Source of the DNA: Ptiloglossa arizonensis
Lineage: Eukaryota; Arthropoda; Insecta; Hymenoptera; Colletidae
NCBI RefSeq assembly: GCF_051014685.1
Contig: NW_027479453.1
Span: forward strand, 56,552-120,551
Reading direction: 5' to 3'
Length of the DNA: 64,000 nt
Part shown: positions 45,501-58,160 of the stretch, piece after piece
How positions within the stretch are numbered: the stretch's first letter is position 1
Layout of the letters: each line of letters opens with the position of its first letter
The notes under the pieces: model-generated
Told to the model about the DNA's origin: nothing
Database searches by the model: none
Seen by the model: the letters and a program-made list of their open reading frames with translations, nothing else
Made by a program: the position numbers and the translations under genes

Positions 45501-47655
45501 CCGTTTCTTTCTTTGTTTCTCCGTTTCTTTCTTCATTTCTCCGTTTATTTCTTCGTTTCTCCGTTTCATTCTTCGTTTCTGCGTTTCATTTTTCGTTTCT
45601 CTGTCTCTTTCTTCGTTTCTCCGTATCTTTCTCCGGTTCTCGGTTTATTTCTTCGTTTCTCCGTTTCTTTCTCCGTTTCTCTGTTTCTTTCTTCGTTTCT
45701 CCGTTTATTTCTTCGTTTCTCCGTTTCTTTCTTCGTTTCTCCGTTTATATCTTCGTTTCTCCATTTATTTCTCCGTTTCTTTCTTCGTTTCCCCGTTTCA
45801 TTCTTCGTTTCTCCGTTTCTTTGTTCGTTTCACCGATTCTTACTTTGTTTCTCCGTTTCTTTCTTCATTTCTCTGTTTATATCTTCGTTTCTCCGTTTCT
45901 TTCTTCGTTTCTTTCTTGGTTTCTCCGTTTCTTTCTTCGTTTCTCCGTTTCCTTGTTCGTTTCTCCGTTTATTTCTTCGTTTCTCCGTTTCTTTCTCCGT
46001 TTCTCTGTTTCTTTCTTCGTTTCTCCGTTTATTTCTTCGTTTCTCCGTTTCTTTCTTCGTTTCTACGTTTATTTCTTCGTTTCTCCATTTATTTCTCTGT
46101 TTCTCCGTTTCTTTCTTCGTGACTGCGTTTCTTTCTTCGATTCTCCGTTTCTTTCTTCGTTTCTCCGTTTCTTTCTCCGTTTCTCCGTTTCTTCCTTCGT
46201 TTCTCCGTTTCTTTGTTCGTTCCTCCATTTCTTTCTTCGTTTCTCCGTTTATTTCTTCGTTTCTCCATTTATTTCTCTGTTTCTCCGTTTATTTCTCCGT
46301 TTCTCCATTTATTCCTCTGTTCCTCCGTTTCTTTCTTCGTTTCTCCGTTTCTTTGTTCGTTTCTACGGTTCTTTGTTCGTTTATCCGTTTCTTGGTCCGT
46401 TTCTCCGTTTCTTTCCTCGTTTCTCCGTTTCTTTCTTCGTTTCTCCGTTTCTTTCTTCGTTTCTCCGTTTCTTTCTTCGTTTCTCCGTTTATTTCTTCGT
46501 GTCTGCGTTTCTTTCTTCGTTTCTCCGTTTCTTTCTTCGTTTCTCCGTTTCTCCGTTTCTTCCTTCGTTTCTCCGTTTCTTTGTTCGTTTCTCCGTTTCT
46601 TTGTTCGTTTCTCCATTTCTTTGTTCGTTTCTCCGTTTCTTTGTTCGTTTCTTCGTTTATTTCTTCGTTTCTCCATTTATTTCTCCGTTCCTCCGTTTCT
46701 TTCTTCGTTTCTCCGTTCTTTCTTCGTTTCTCCGTTTCTTTCTTCGTTTCTCCGTTTCATTCTTCGTTTCTCCGTTTCTTTCTACGTTTCTCCGTTTTTT
46801 TCTTCGTTTCTCCGTTTCTTTCTTCGTTTCCCCGTTTCCTTGTTCGTTTCTCCGTTTATTTCTTCGTTTCTCCATTTACTTCTCCGTTTCTTTCTTCGTT
46901 TCTCCGTTTCTTCGTTCGTTTCTCCTTTTCTTTCTTCGTATCTCCGTTTCTCTCTTCGTTTCTCCATTTATTTCTCCGTTCCTCCGGTTCTTTCTTCGTT
47001 TCTCCGTTTCTCCGTTTCTTTGTTCGTTTCTCCGTTTCTTTCTCCGTTTCTCGGTTTACTTCTTCGTTTCTTCGTTTCCCCGTTTCTTTCTTCGTTTCTC
47101 CGTTTCTTTCGTCGTATCTCCGATTATTTCTTCGTTTCTCCGTTTATTTCTACGTTTCTCCATTTATTTCTCCGTTCCTCCGTTTCTTTCTTCGTTTCTC
47201 CGTTTCTTTCTCCGTTTCTCGGTTTCTTTCTTCGTTTCTCCGTTTCTTTCTTCGTTTCTCCGTTTATTTCTTCGTTTCTCCATTTATTTCTTCGTTTCTT
47301 TCTTCGTTACTCCGTTTCTTTCTTCGTTTCTCCGTTTCTTTCTCCGTTTCTACGTTTATTTCTTCGTTTCTCCATTTATTTCTCCGTTTCTCCGTTTCTT
47401 TCTTCGTTTCTACGTTTCTTTCTTCGTTCCTCCGATTCTTTCTTCGTGTCTGCGTTTCTTTCTTCGTTTCTCCGTTTCTTTCTTCGTTTCTCCGTTTCTT
47501 TGTTGGTTTCTCCGTTTCTTTCTTTGTTTCTCCGTTTGTTTCTTCATTTTTCCGTATATTTCTTCGTTTCTCCGTTTCATTCTTCGTTTCTGCGTTTCTT
47601 TGTTCGTTTCTCCGTTTCTTTCTTCGCTTCTCCGTTTCTTTCTCCGTTTCTCCGT

Positions 47656-47760
47656 TTCATTGTTCGTTTCTCCGTTTCATTGTTCGTTCTTCTCCGTTTC
47701 ATTGTTCGTTTCTCCGTTTCATTGTTCGTTTCTCCGTTTCATTGTTCGTTTCTCCGTTTC
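47656..47760. repeat. Pentamer marker block, copy 3 (with out-of-phase insertion)
   Basis: Five CATTG units, but between the second and third the unit reads TTCGTTCTTCTCCG, which breaks the 20-bp register. Spacing from copy 2 is about 5.16 kb. Confidence 0.85.
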
Positions 47761-50700
47761 TTTCTTCGTATCTCCGTTTCTTTCTTCGCTTCTCCGTTTC
47801 TTTCTACGTTTCTCCGTTTGTTTCTTCGTTTCTCCGTTTCTTTCTTCGCTTCTCCGTTTCTTTCTACGTTTCTCCGTATCTTTCTTCGTTTCTCCGTTTC
47901 TTTCTTCGCTTCTCCGTTTCTTTGTTCGTTTCTCCGTTTCTTTCTTCGTTTCTCCGTTTCTTTCTTCGTTTCTCCGTTTATATCTTCGTTTCTCCATTTA
48001 TTTCTCCGTTTCTGTCTTCGTTTCTCCGTTTCATTCTTCGTTTCTCCGTTTATTTCTTCGTTTCTCCATTTATTTCTCCGCTACTTTCTTCGTTTCTCCG
48101 TTTCTTTCTTCGTTTCTCCGTTTCTTTGTTCGTTTCTCCGTTTCTTTCTTCGTTTCTCCGTTTCTTTCTCCGTTTCTCCGTTTCTTTCTTCGTTTCTCCG
48201 TTTCTTTCTTCGTTTCTCCGTTTATTTCTTCGTTTCTCCATTTATTTCTTCGTTTCTTCGTTTCTTTCTTCGTTACTCCGTTTCTTTCTTCGTTTCTCCG
48301 TTTCTTTCTTCGTTTCTACGTTTATTTCTTCGTTTCTCCATTTATTTCTCCGTTTCTCCGTTTCTTTCTTCTTTTCTACGTTTCTTTCTTCGTTCCTCCG
48401 TTTCTTTCTTCGTGTCTGCGTTTCTTTCTTCGGTTCTCCGTTTCTTTCTTCGTTTCTCCGTTTCTTTTTCCGTTTCTCCGTTTCTTCCTTCGTTTCTCCG
48501 TTTCTTTGTTCGTTTCTCCGTCTCTTTGTTCGTTACTCCGTTTCTTTCTTCGTTTCTCCGTTTCTTTCTTCGTTTCTACGTTTATTTCTTCGTTTCTCCA
48601 TTTATTTCTCCGTTTCTCCGTTTCTTTCTTCGTTTCTACGTTTCTTTCTTCGTTCCTCCGTTTCTTTCTTCGTGTCTGCGTTTCTTTCTTCGTTTCTCCG
48701 TTTCTCCGTTTCTTCCTTCGTTTCTCCGTTTCTTTGTTCGTTTCTCCGTTTCTTTGTTCGTTTCTCCATTTCTTTGTTCGTTTCTCCGTTTCTTTGTTCG
48801 TTTCTTCGTTTATTTCTTCGTTTCTCCATTTATTTCTCCGTTTCTCCGTTTCTTTCTTCGTTTCTCCGTTTCTTTGTTGGTTTCTCAGTTTCTTTCTTTG
48901 TTTCTCCGTTTGTTTCTTCATTTTTCCGTATATTTCTTCGTTTCTCCGTTTCATTCTTCGTTTCTGCGTTTCTTTATTCGTTTCTACGTTTCTTTCTTCG
49001 TTTCTCCGTTTCTTTCTCCGTTTCTCCGTTTCTTTGTTCGTTTCTCCGTTTCTTTCTTCGTTTCTCCGTTTCTTTCTTCGTTTCTCCGTTTATATCTTTA
49101 TTTCTCCATTTATTTCTCCGTTTCTGTCTTCGTTTCTCCATTTCATTCTTCGTTTCTCCGTTTATTTCTTCGTTTCTCCATTTATTTCTCCGCTACTTTC
49201 TTCGTTTCTCCGTTTCTTTCTTCGTTTCTCCGTTTCATTGTTCGTTTCTCCGTTTCTTTCTTCGTATCTCCGTTTCGTTCTTCTCTTTCCGTTTATTTCT
49301 ACGTTTCTCCATTTATTTCTCCGTTTCTCCGTCCCTTTCTTCGTTTCTCCGTTTCTTTGTTCGTTTCTGCGTTTCTTTGTTCGTTTCTCCGTTTCTTTCT
49401 ACGTTTCTCCGTTTCTTTCTTCGTTTCTCCGTTTCTTTCTTCGCTTCTCTGTTTCTTTGTTCGTTTCTCCGTTTCTTTCTTCGTTTCTCCGTTTCTTTCT
49501 TCGTTTCTCCGTTTATATCTTCATTTCTCCATTTATTTCTCCGTTTCTGTCTTCGTTTCTCCGTTTCATTCTTCGTTTCTCCGTTTATTTCTTCGTTTCT
49601 CCATTTATTTCTCCGCTACTTTCTTCGTTTCTCCGTTTCATTCTTCGTTTCTTCGTTTCTTTCTTCGTTACTCCGTTTCTTCCTTCGTTTCTCCATTTAT
49701 TTCTCCGATTCTCCGTTTCTTTCTTCGTTTCTCATTTTCTTTCTTCGTTTCTCCATTTCTTTCTTCGTTTCTCTGTTTCTTTCTTCGTTTCTCCGTTTCT
49801 TTCTTCGTTTCTCCGTTTCTTTCTTCGTTTCTCCGTTTCTTTCTTCGTTTCTCCGTTTCATTCTTCGTTTCTGCGTTTCTTTATTCGTTTCTCCGTTTCT
49901 TTCTTCGTTTTTCCGTTTCTTTGTTCCTATCTCCGATTCTTTCTTCGTTTCTCCGTTTCTTTGTTCTTTTCTCTGTTTCTTTCTTCGTTTCTCCGATTCT
50001 TTCTTCGTTTCTCCGTTTCTTTCTTCGTTTCTCCGTTTATATCTTCGTTTCTCCATTTATTTCTCCGTTTCTTTCTTCGTTTCTCCGTTTCATTCTTCGT
50101 TTCTCCGTTTATTTCTTCGTTTCTCCATTTATTTCTCCGTTTCTTTCTTCGTTTCTCCGTTTCATTCTTCGATTCCCCGTTTCTTTCTTCGTTCCTCCGT
50201 TTCTTTCTTCGTTTTTCCGTTTCTTTCTTTGTTTCTCCGTTTCTTTCTTCATTTCTCCGTTTATTTCTTCGTTTCTCCGTTTCATTCTTCGTTTCTGCGT
50301 TTCATTTTTCGTTTCTCTGTCTCTTTCTTCGTTTCTCCGTATCTTTCTCCGGTTCTCGGTTTATTTCTTCGTTTCTCCGTTTCTTTCTCCGTTTCTCTGT
50401 TTCTTTCTTCGTTTCTCCGTTTATTTCTTCGTTTCTCCGTTTCTTTCTTCGTTTCTCCGTTTATATCTTCGTTTCTCTATTTATTTCTCCGTTTCTTTCT
50501 TCGTTTCTCCGTTTCATTCTTCGTTTCTCCGTTTCTTTGTTCGTTTCTCCGATTCTTACTTTGTTTCTCCGTTTCTTTCTTCATTTCTCCGTTTATATCT
50601 TCGTTTCTCCATTTCTTTCTTCGTTTCTTTCATGGTTTCTCCGTTTCTTTCTTCGTTTCTCCGTTTCCTTGTTCGTTTCTCCGTTTATTTCTTCGTTTCT

Positions 50701-51219
50701 CCATTTATTTCTCCATTTCTTTCTTCGTTTCTACGTTTCTTTCCTCGTTTCTCCGTTTCTTTCTTCGTTTCTCCGTTTCTTTGTTCGGTTCTCCGTTTCT
50801 CCGTTTCTTTCTTCGTTTCTCCGTTTCATTGTTCGTTTCTCCGTTTCTTTTTCCGTTTCTCGGTTTATTTCTTCGTTTCTCCATTTACTTCTTCGTTTCT
50901 TCGTTCCTTTCTTCGTTACTCCGTTTCTTTCTTCGTTTCTCCGTTTCTTTCTTCGTTTCTACGTTTATTTCTTCGTTTCTCCATTTATTTCTCTGTTTCT
51001 CCGTTTCTTTCTTCGTGTCTGCGTTTCTTTCTTCGTTTCTCCGTTTCTTTCTTCGTTTCTCCGTTTCTTTCTCCGTTTCTCCGTTTCTTCCTTCGTTTCT
51101 CCGTTTCTTTGTTCGTTTCTCCGTTTCTTTGTTCGTTTCTCCATTTCTTTGTTCGTTTCTCCGTTTCTTTGTTCGTTTCTTCGTTTATTTCTTCGTTTCT
51201 CCATTTATTTCTCCGTTTC

Positions 51220-51895
51220 TCCGTTTCTTTCTTCGTTTCTCCGTTTCGTTGATCGTTTCTTTGTTCGTTTCTCCGTTTCTCGGTTTATTTCTTCGTTTCT
51301 CCATTTATTTCTCCGATTCTCCGTTTCTTTCTTCGTTTCTTCGTTTCTTTCTTCGTTACTCCGTTTCTTCCTTCGTTTCTACGTTTATTTCTTCGTTTCT
51401 CCATTTATTTCTCCGTTTCTCCGTTTCTTTCTTCGTTTCTACGTTTCTTTCTTCGTTCCTCCGTTTCTTTCTTCGTGTCTGCGTTTCTTTCTTCGTTTCT
51501 CCGTTTCTTTCTTCGTTTCTCCGTTTCTTTCTCCGTTTCTCCGTTTCTTCCTTCGTTTCTCCGTTTCTTTGTTCGTTTCTCCATTTCTTTGTTCGTTTCT
51601 CCGTTTCTTTGTTCGTTTCTTCGTTTATTTCTTCGTTTCTCCATTTATTTCTCCGTTTCTCCGTTTCTTTCTTCGTTTCTCCGTTTCGTTGATCGTTTCT
51701 TTGTTCGTTTCTCCGTTTCTCGGTTTATTTCTTCGTTTCTCCATTTATTTCTCCGATTCTCCGTTTCTTTCTTCGTTTCTTCGTTTCTTTCTTCGTTACT
51801 CCGTTTCTTCCTTCGTTTCTACGTTTATTTCTTCGTTTCTCCATTTATTTCTCCGTTTCTCCGTTTCTTTCTTCGTTTCTACGTTTCTTTCTTCG
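51220..51895. repeat. 440-bp segmental duplication in the 20-bp array
   Basis: CCGTTTCGTTGATCG at 51,241 recurs at 51,681, a 440-bp (22-unit) offset, with the same following order of TTTCTCGGTTTATTTC and TTTCTACG variants. Confidence 0.75.
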
Positions 51896-52496
51896 TTCCT
51901 CCGTTTCTTTCTTCGTGTCTGCGTTTCTTTCTTCGTTTCTCCGTTTCTGTCTTCGTTTCTCCGTTTCATTCTTCGTTTCTCTGTTTATTTCTTCGTTTCT
52001 CCATTTATTTCTCCGCTACATTCTTCGTTTCTCCGTTTCTTTCTTCGTTTCTCCGTTTCTTTGTTCGTTTCTCCGTTTCTCGGTCTATTTCTTCGTTTCT
52101 CCATTTATTTCTCCGTTTCTTTCTTCGTTTCTCCGTTTCATTCTTCGTTTCTCCGTTTCTTTCTACGTTTCTCCGTTTTTTTCTTCGTTTCTCCGTTTCT
52201 TTCTTCGTTTCTCCGTTTCTTTCTTCGTTTCTACGTTTCTTTCTTCGTTCCTCCGTTTCTTTCTTCGTGTCTGCGTTTCTTTCTTCGTTTATCCGTTTCT
52301 TTCTTCGTTTCTCCGTTTCTTTCTTCGTTTCTCCGTTTCTTTGTTGGTTTCTCTGTTTCTTTCTTTGTTTCTCCGTTTGTTTCATCATTTTTCCGTATAT
52401 TTCTTCGTTTCTCCGTTTCATTCTTCGTTTCTGCGTTTCTTTGTTCGTTTCTCCGTTTCTTTCTTCGTTTCTCCGTTTCTTTCTCCGTTTCTCCGT

Positions 52497-52596
52497 TTCA
52501 TTGTTCGTTTCTCCGTTTCATTGTTCGTTTCTCCGTTTCATTGTTCGTTTCTCCGTTTCATTGTTCGTTTCTCCGTTTCATTGTTCGTTTCTCCGT
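52497..52596. repeat. Pentamer marker block, copy 4
   Basis: Five uninterrupted CATTG units about 4.84 kb after copy 3. Three of the first four blocks thus keep a spacing near 4.8 kb, which points to a repeated unit of that size. Confidence 0.88.
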
Positions 52597-54734
52597 TTCT
52601 TTCTTCGTTTCTCCGTTTCTTTCTTCGTATCTCCGTTTCTTTCTTCGTTTCTCCGTTTATTTCTACGTTTCTCCATTTATTTCTCCGTTTCTCCGTCCCT
52701 TTCTTCGTTTCTCCGTTTCTTTGTTCGTTTCTCCGTTTCTTTGTTCGTTTCTCCGTTTCTTTGTTCGTTTCTCCGTTTCTTTCTTCGTTTCTCCGTTTCT
52801 TTCTTCGTTTCTACGTTTCTCTCTTCGTTTCTCCGTTTCTTTCTTCGTATCTCCGTTTCTTTCTACGTTTCTCCGTTTCTTTCTTCGTTTCTCCGTTTCT
52901 TTCTCCGCTTCTCCGTTTCTTTGTTCGTTTCTCCGTTTCTTTCTTCGTTTCTCCGTTTATATCTTCGTTTCTCCATTTATTTCTCCGTTTCTGTCTTCGT
53001 TTCTCCGTTTCATTCTTCGCTTCTCCGTTTATTTCTTCGTTTCTCCATTTATTTCTCCGCTACTTTCTTCGTTTCTCCGTTTCTTTCTTCGTTTCTCCGT
53101 TTCTTTGTTCGTTTCTCCGTTTCTTTCTCCGTTTCTCGGTCTATTTCTTCGTTTCTCCATTTATTTCACCGTTTCTTTCTTCGTTTCTCCGTTTCATTCT
53201 TCGTTTCTCCGTTTCTTCCTACGTTTCTCCGTTTTTTTCTTCGTTTCTCCGTTTCTTTCTTCGTTTCCCCGTTTCCTTGTTCGTTTCTCCGTTTATTTCT
53301 TCGTTTCTCCATTTACTTTTCCGTTTCTTTCTTCGTTTCTCCGTTTCGTTCTCCGTTTCTCCGTTTCTTTCTTCGTTTCTCCGATTATTTCTTCGTTTCT
53401 CCATTTATTTCTTGGTTTCTTCGTTTCTTTCTTCGTTACTCCGTTTCTTTCTTCGTTTCTCCGTTTCTGTCTTCGTTTCTCCGTTTCTTTCTTCGTTTCT
53501 CCGTTTATTTTTCGTTTCTCCATTTATATCTCCGTTCCTCCGTTTCTTTCTTCGTTTCTCCGTTTCTTTGTTCGTTTCTCCGTTTCTTTGTTGGTATCTC
53601 CGTTTCTTTCTACGTTTCTCCGTTTTTTTCTTCGTTTCTTTCTTCGTTTCTCCGTTTCCTTGTTCGTTTCTCCGTTTATTTCTTCGTTTCTTCATTTATT
53701 TCTCCGTTTCTTTCTTCGTTTCTCCGTTTCATTCTTCGTTTCTCCGTTTCTTTCTACGTTTCTCCGTTTTTTTCTTCGTTTCTCCGTTTCTTTCTTCGTT
53801 TCTCCGTTTCTTTCTTCGTTTCTACGTTTCTTTCTTCGTTCCTCCGTTTCTTTCTTCGTGTCTGCGTTTCTTTCTTCGTTTATCCGTTTCTTTCTTCGTT
53901 TCTCCGTTTCTTTCTTCGTTTCTCCGTTTCTTTGTTGGTTTCTCTGTTTCTTTCTTTGTTTCTCCGTTTGTTTCATCATTTTTCCGTATATTTCTTCGTT
54001 TCTCCGTTTCATTCTTCGTTTCTGCGTTTCTTTGTTCGTTTCTCCGTTTCTTTGTTCGTTTCTCCATTTCTTTCTTCGTATCTCCGTTTCTTTCTTCGTT
54101 TCTGCGTTTCTTTCTTCGTTTCTCCGTTTCTTTCTTCGTTTCTCCGTTTCTTTGTTCGTTTCTCCGCTTCTTTCCTCGTTTCTCCGTTTCTTTCTTCTTT
54201 TCTCCGTTTCTTTCTTCGTTTCTCCGTTTCTTTCTTCGTTTCTCCGTTTCTTTGTTCGTTTCTCCGTTTCTCCGTTTCTTTCTTCGTTTCTCCGTTTCAT
54301 TGTTCGTTTCTCCGTTTCTTTGTTCGTTTCTCCGCTTCTTTCTCCGTTTCTCTCTTCGTTTCTCCATTTATTTCTCCGTTCCTCCGTTTCTTTCTTCGTT
54401 TCTCCGTTTCGTTCTCCGTTTCTCCGTTTCTTTGTTCGTTTCTCCGTTTCTTTCTTCGTTTCTCCGATTATTTCTTCGTTTCTCCATTTATTTCTTCGTT
54501 TCTTCGTTCCTTTCTTCGTTACTCCGTTTCTTTCTTCGTTTCTCCGTTTCTTTCTTCGTTTCTACGTTTATTTCGTCGTTTCTCCATTTATTTCTCTGTT
54601 TCTCCGTTTCTTTCTTCGTTTCTACGTTCCTTTCTTCGTTCCTCCGTTTCTTTCTTCGTGTCTGCGTTTCTTTCTTCGTTTCTTTCTTCGTTTCTCCGTT
54701 TCTTTCTCCGTTTCTCCGTTTCTTCCTTCGTTTC

Positions 54735-57700
54735 TCCGTTTCTTTGTTCGTTTCTCCGTTTCTTTGTTCGTTTCTCCATTTCTTTGTTCGTTTCTCCGTT
54801 TCTTTATTCGTTTCTTCGTTTATTTCTTCGTTTCTCCATTTATTTCTCCGTTTCTCCGTTTCTTTCTTCGTTTCTCCGTTTCGTTGATCGTTTCTTTGTT
54901 CGTTTCTCCGTTTCTCGGGTTATTTCTTCGTTTCTCCATTTATTTCTCCGATTCTCCGTTTCTTTCTTCGTTTCTCCGTTTCTTTCTCCGTTTCTCCGTT
55001 TCTTCCTTCGTTTCTCCGTTTCTTTGTTCGTTTCTCCGTTTCTTTGTTCGTTTCTCCATTTCTTTGTTCGTTTCTCCGTTTCTTTGTTCGTTTCTTCGTT
55101 TATTTCTTCGTTTCTCCATTTATTTCTCCGTTTCTCCGTTTCTTTCTTCGTTTCTCCGTTTCGTTGATCGTTTCTTTGTTCGTTTCTCCGTTTCTCGGTT
55201 TATTTCTTCGTTTCTCCATTTATTTCTCCGATTCTCCGTTTCTTTCTCCGTTTCTCCGTTTCATTGTTCGTTTCTCCGTTTCATTGTTCGTTTCTCCGTT
55301 TCATTGTTCGTTTCTCCGTTTCATTGTTCGTTTCTCCGTTTCATTGTTCGTTTCTCCGTTTCTTTCTTCGTTTCTCCGTTTCTTTCTTCGTATCTCCGTT
55401 TCTTTCTTCGTTTCTCCGTTTATTTCTACGTTTCTCCATTTATTTCTCCGATTCTCCGTTTCTTTCTTCGTTTCTCCGTTTCTTTGTTCGTTTCTCCGTT
55501 TCTTTGTTCGTTTCTCCGTTTCTTTCTACGTTTCTCCGTTTCTTTCTTCGTTTCTCCGTTTCTTTCTTCGCTTCTCCGTTTCTTTGTTCGTTTCTCCGTT
55601 TCTTTCTTCGTTTCTCCGTTTCTTTCTTCGTTTCTCCGTTTCTTTCTTCGTTTCTACGTTTCTTTCTTCGTTCCTCCGTTTCTTTCTTCGTGTCTGCGTT
55701 TCTTTCTTCGTTTCTCCGTTTCTTTCTTCGTCTCTCCGTTTCTTTCTTCGTTTCTACGTTTATTTCTTCGTTTCTCCATTTATTTCTCTGTTTCTCCGTT
55801 TCTTTCTTCGTTTCTACGTTTCTTTCTTCGTTCCTCCGTTTCTTTCTTCGTGTCTGCGTTTCTTTCTTCGTTTCTCCGTTTCTTTCTTCGTTTCTCCGTT
55901 TCTTTCTCCGTTTCTCCGTTTCTTCCTTCGTTTCTCCGTTTCTTTGTTCGTTTCTCCGTTTCTTTGTTCGTTTCTCCATTTCTTTGTTCGTTTCTCCGTT
56001 TCTTTGTTCGTTTCTTCGTTTATTTCTTCGTTTCTCCATTTATTTCTCCGTTTCTCCGTTTCTTTCTTCGTTTCTCCGTTTCGTTGATCGTTTCTTTGTT
56101 CGTTTCTCCGTTTCTCGGTTTATTTCTTCGTTTCTCCATTCATTTCTCCGATTCTCCGTTTCTTTCTTCGTTTCTTCGTTTCTTTCTTCGTTACTCCGTT
56201 TCTTCCTTCATTTCTACGTTTATTTCTTCGTTTCTCCATTTATTTCTCCGTTTCTCCGTTTCTTTCTTCGTTTCTACGTTTCTTTCTTCGTTCCTCCGTT
56301 TCTTTCTTCGTGTCTGCGTTTCTTTCTTCGTTTCTCCGTTTCTTTCTTCGTTTCTCCGTTTCTTTCTCCGTTTCTCCGTTTCTTCCGTCGTTTCTCCGTT
56401 TCTTTGTTCGTTTCTCCGTTTCTTTGTTCGCTTCTCCATTTCTTTGTTCGTTTCTCCGTTTCTTTATTCGTTTCTTCGTTTATTTCTTCGTTTCTCCATT
56501 TATTTCTCCGTTTCTCCGTTTCTTTCTTCGTTTCTCCGTTTCGTTGATCGTTTCTTTGTTCGTTTCTCCGTTTCTCGGGTTATTTCTTCGTTTCTCCATT
56601 TATTTCTCCGATTCTCCGTTTCTTTCTTCGTTTCTCCGTTTCTTTCTCCGTTTCTCCGTTTCTTCCTTCGTTTCTCCGTTTCTTTGTTCGTTTCTCCGTT
56701 TCTTTGTTCGTTTCTCCATTTCTTTGTTCGTTTCTCCGTTTCTTTGTTCGTTTCTTCGTTTATTTCTTCGTTTCTCCATTTATTTCTCCGTTTCTCCGTT
56801 TCTTTCTTCGTTTCTCCGTTTCGTTGATCGTTTCTTTGTTCGTTTCTCCGTTTCTCGGTTTATTTCTTCGTTTCTCCATTTATTTCTCCGATTCTCCGTT
56901 TCTTTCTCCGTTTCTCCGTTTCATTGTTCGTTTCTCCGTTTCATTGTTCGTTTCTCCGTTTCATTGTTCGTTTCTCCGTTTCATTGTTCGTTTCTCCGTT
57001 TCATTGTTCGTTTCTCCGTTTCTTTCTTCGTTTCTCCGTTTCTTTCTTCGTATCTCCGTTTCTTTCTTCGTTTCTCCGTTTATTTCTACGTTTCTCCATT
57101 TATTTCTCCGATTCTCCGTTTCTTTCTTCGTTTCTCCGTTTCTTTGTTCGTTTCTCCGTTTCTTTGTTCGTTTCTCCGTTTCTTTCTACGTTTCTCCGTT
57201 TCTTTCTTCGTTTCTCCGTTTCTTTCTTCGCTTCTCCGTTTCTTTGTTCGTTTCTCCGTTTCTTTCTTCGTTTCTCCGTTTCTTTCTTCGTTTCTCCGTT
57301 TCTTTCTTCGTTTCTACGTTTCTTTCTTCGTTCCTCCGTTTCTTTCTTCGTGTCTGCGTTTCTTTCTTCGTTTCTCCGTTTCTTTCTTCGTCTCTCCGTT
57401 TCTTTCTTCGTTTCTACGTTTATTTCTTCGTTTCTCCATTTATTTCTCTGTTTCTCCGTTTCTTTCTTCGTTTCTACGTTTCTTTCTTCGTTCCTCCGTT
57501 TCTTTCTTCGTGTCTGCGTTTCTTTCTTCGTTTCTCCGTTTCTTTCTTCGTTTCTCCGTTTCTTTCTCCGTTTCTCCGTTTCTTCCTTCGTTTCTCCGTT
57601 TCTTTGTTCGTTTCTCCGTTTCTTTGTTCGTTTCTCCATTTCTTTGTTCGTTTCTCCGTTTCTTTGTTCGTTTCTTCGTTTATTTCTTCGTTTCTCCATT

Positions 57701-58160
57701 TATTTCTCCGTTTCTCCGTTTCTTTCTTCGTTTCTCCGTTTCGTTGATCGTTTCTTTGTTCGTTTCTCCGTTTCTCGGTTTATTTCTTCGTTTCTCCATT
57801 TATTTCTCCGATTCTCCGTTTCTTTCTTCGTTTCTTCGTTTCTTTCTTCGTTACTCCGTTTCTTCCTTCATTTCTACGTTTATTTCTTCGTTTCTCCATT
57901 TATTTCTCCGTTTCTCCGTTTCTTTCTTCGTTTCTACGTTTCTTTCTTCGTTCCTCCGTTTCTTTCTTCGTGTCTGCGTTTCTTTCTTCGTTTCTCCGTT
58001 TCTTTCTTCGTTTCTCCGTTTCTTTCTCCGTTTCTCCGTTTCTTCCGTCGTTTCTCCGTTTCTTTGTTCGTTTCTCCGTTTCTTTGTTCGCTTCTCCATT
58101 TCTTTGTTCGTTTCTCCGTTTCTTTGTTCGTTTCTTCGTTTATTTCTTCGTTTCTCCATT
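54735..58160. repeat. Two tandem copies of a 1,660-bp HOR in the 20-bp array
   Basis: Copies lie at about 54,735-56,394 and 56,395-58,160. TTTCTCGGGTTATTTC at about 54,911 and 56,571, the pentamer block at 55,259 and 56,919, and CGTCTCTCCG at about 55,730 and 57,390 all show the 1,660-bp (83-unit) offset. A 199-residue minus-strand frame is unchanged between copies, reflecting recent duplication and not selection. Confidence 0.88.

Noticed and set aside
28749..51692. 7,647-codon open frame and similar long frames on both strands of the 20-bp array
   Set aside because: The repeat lacks stops in every frame, the frames overlap on both strands, and this one crosses the orientation switch from charged to hydrophobic residues. 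Compositional artefact.
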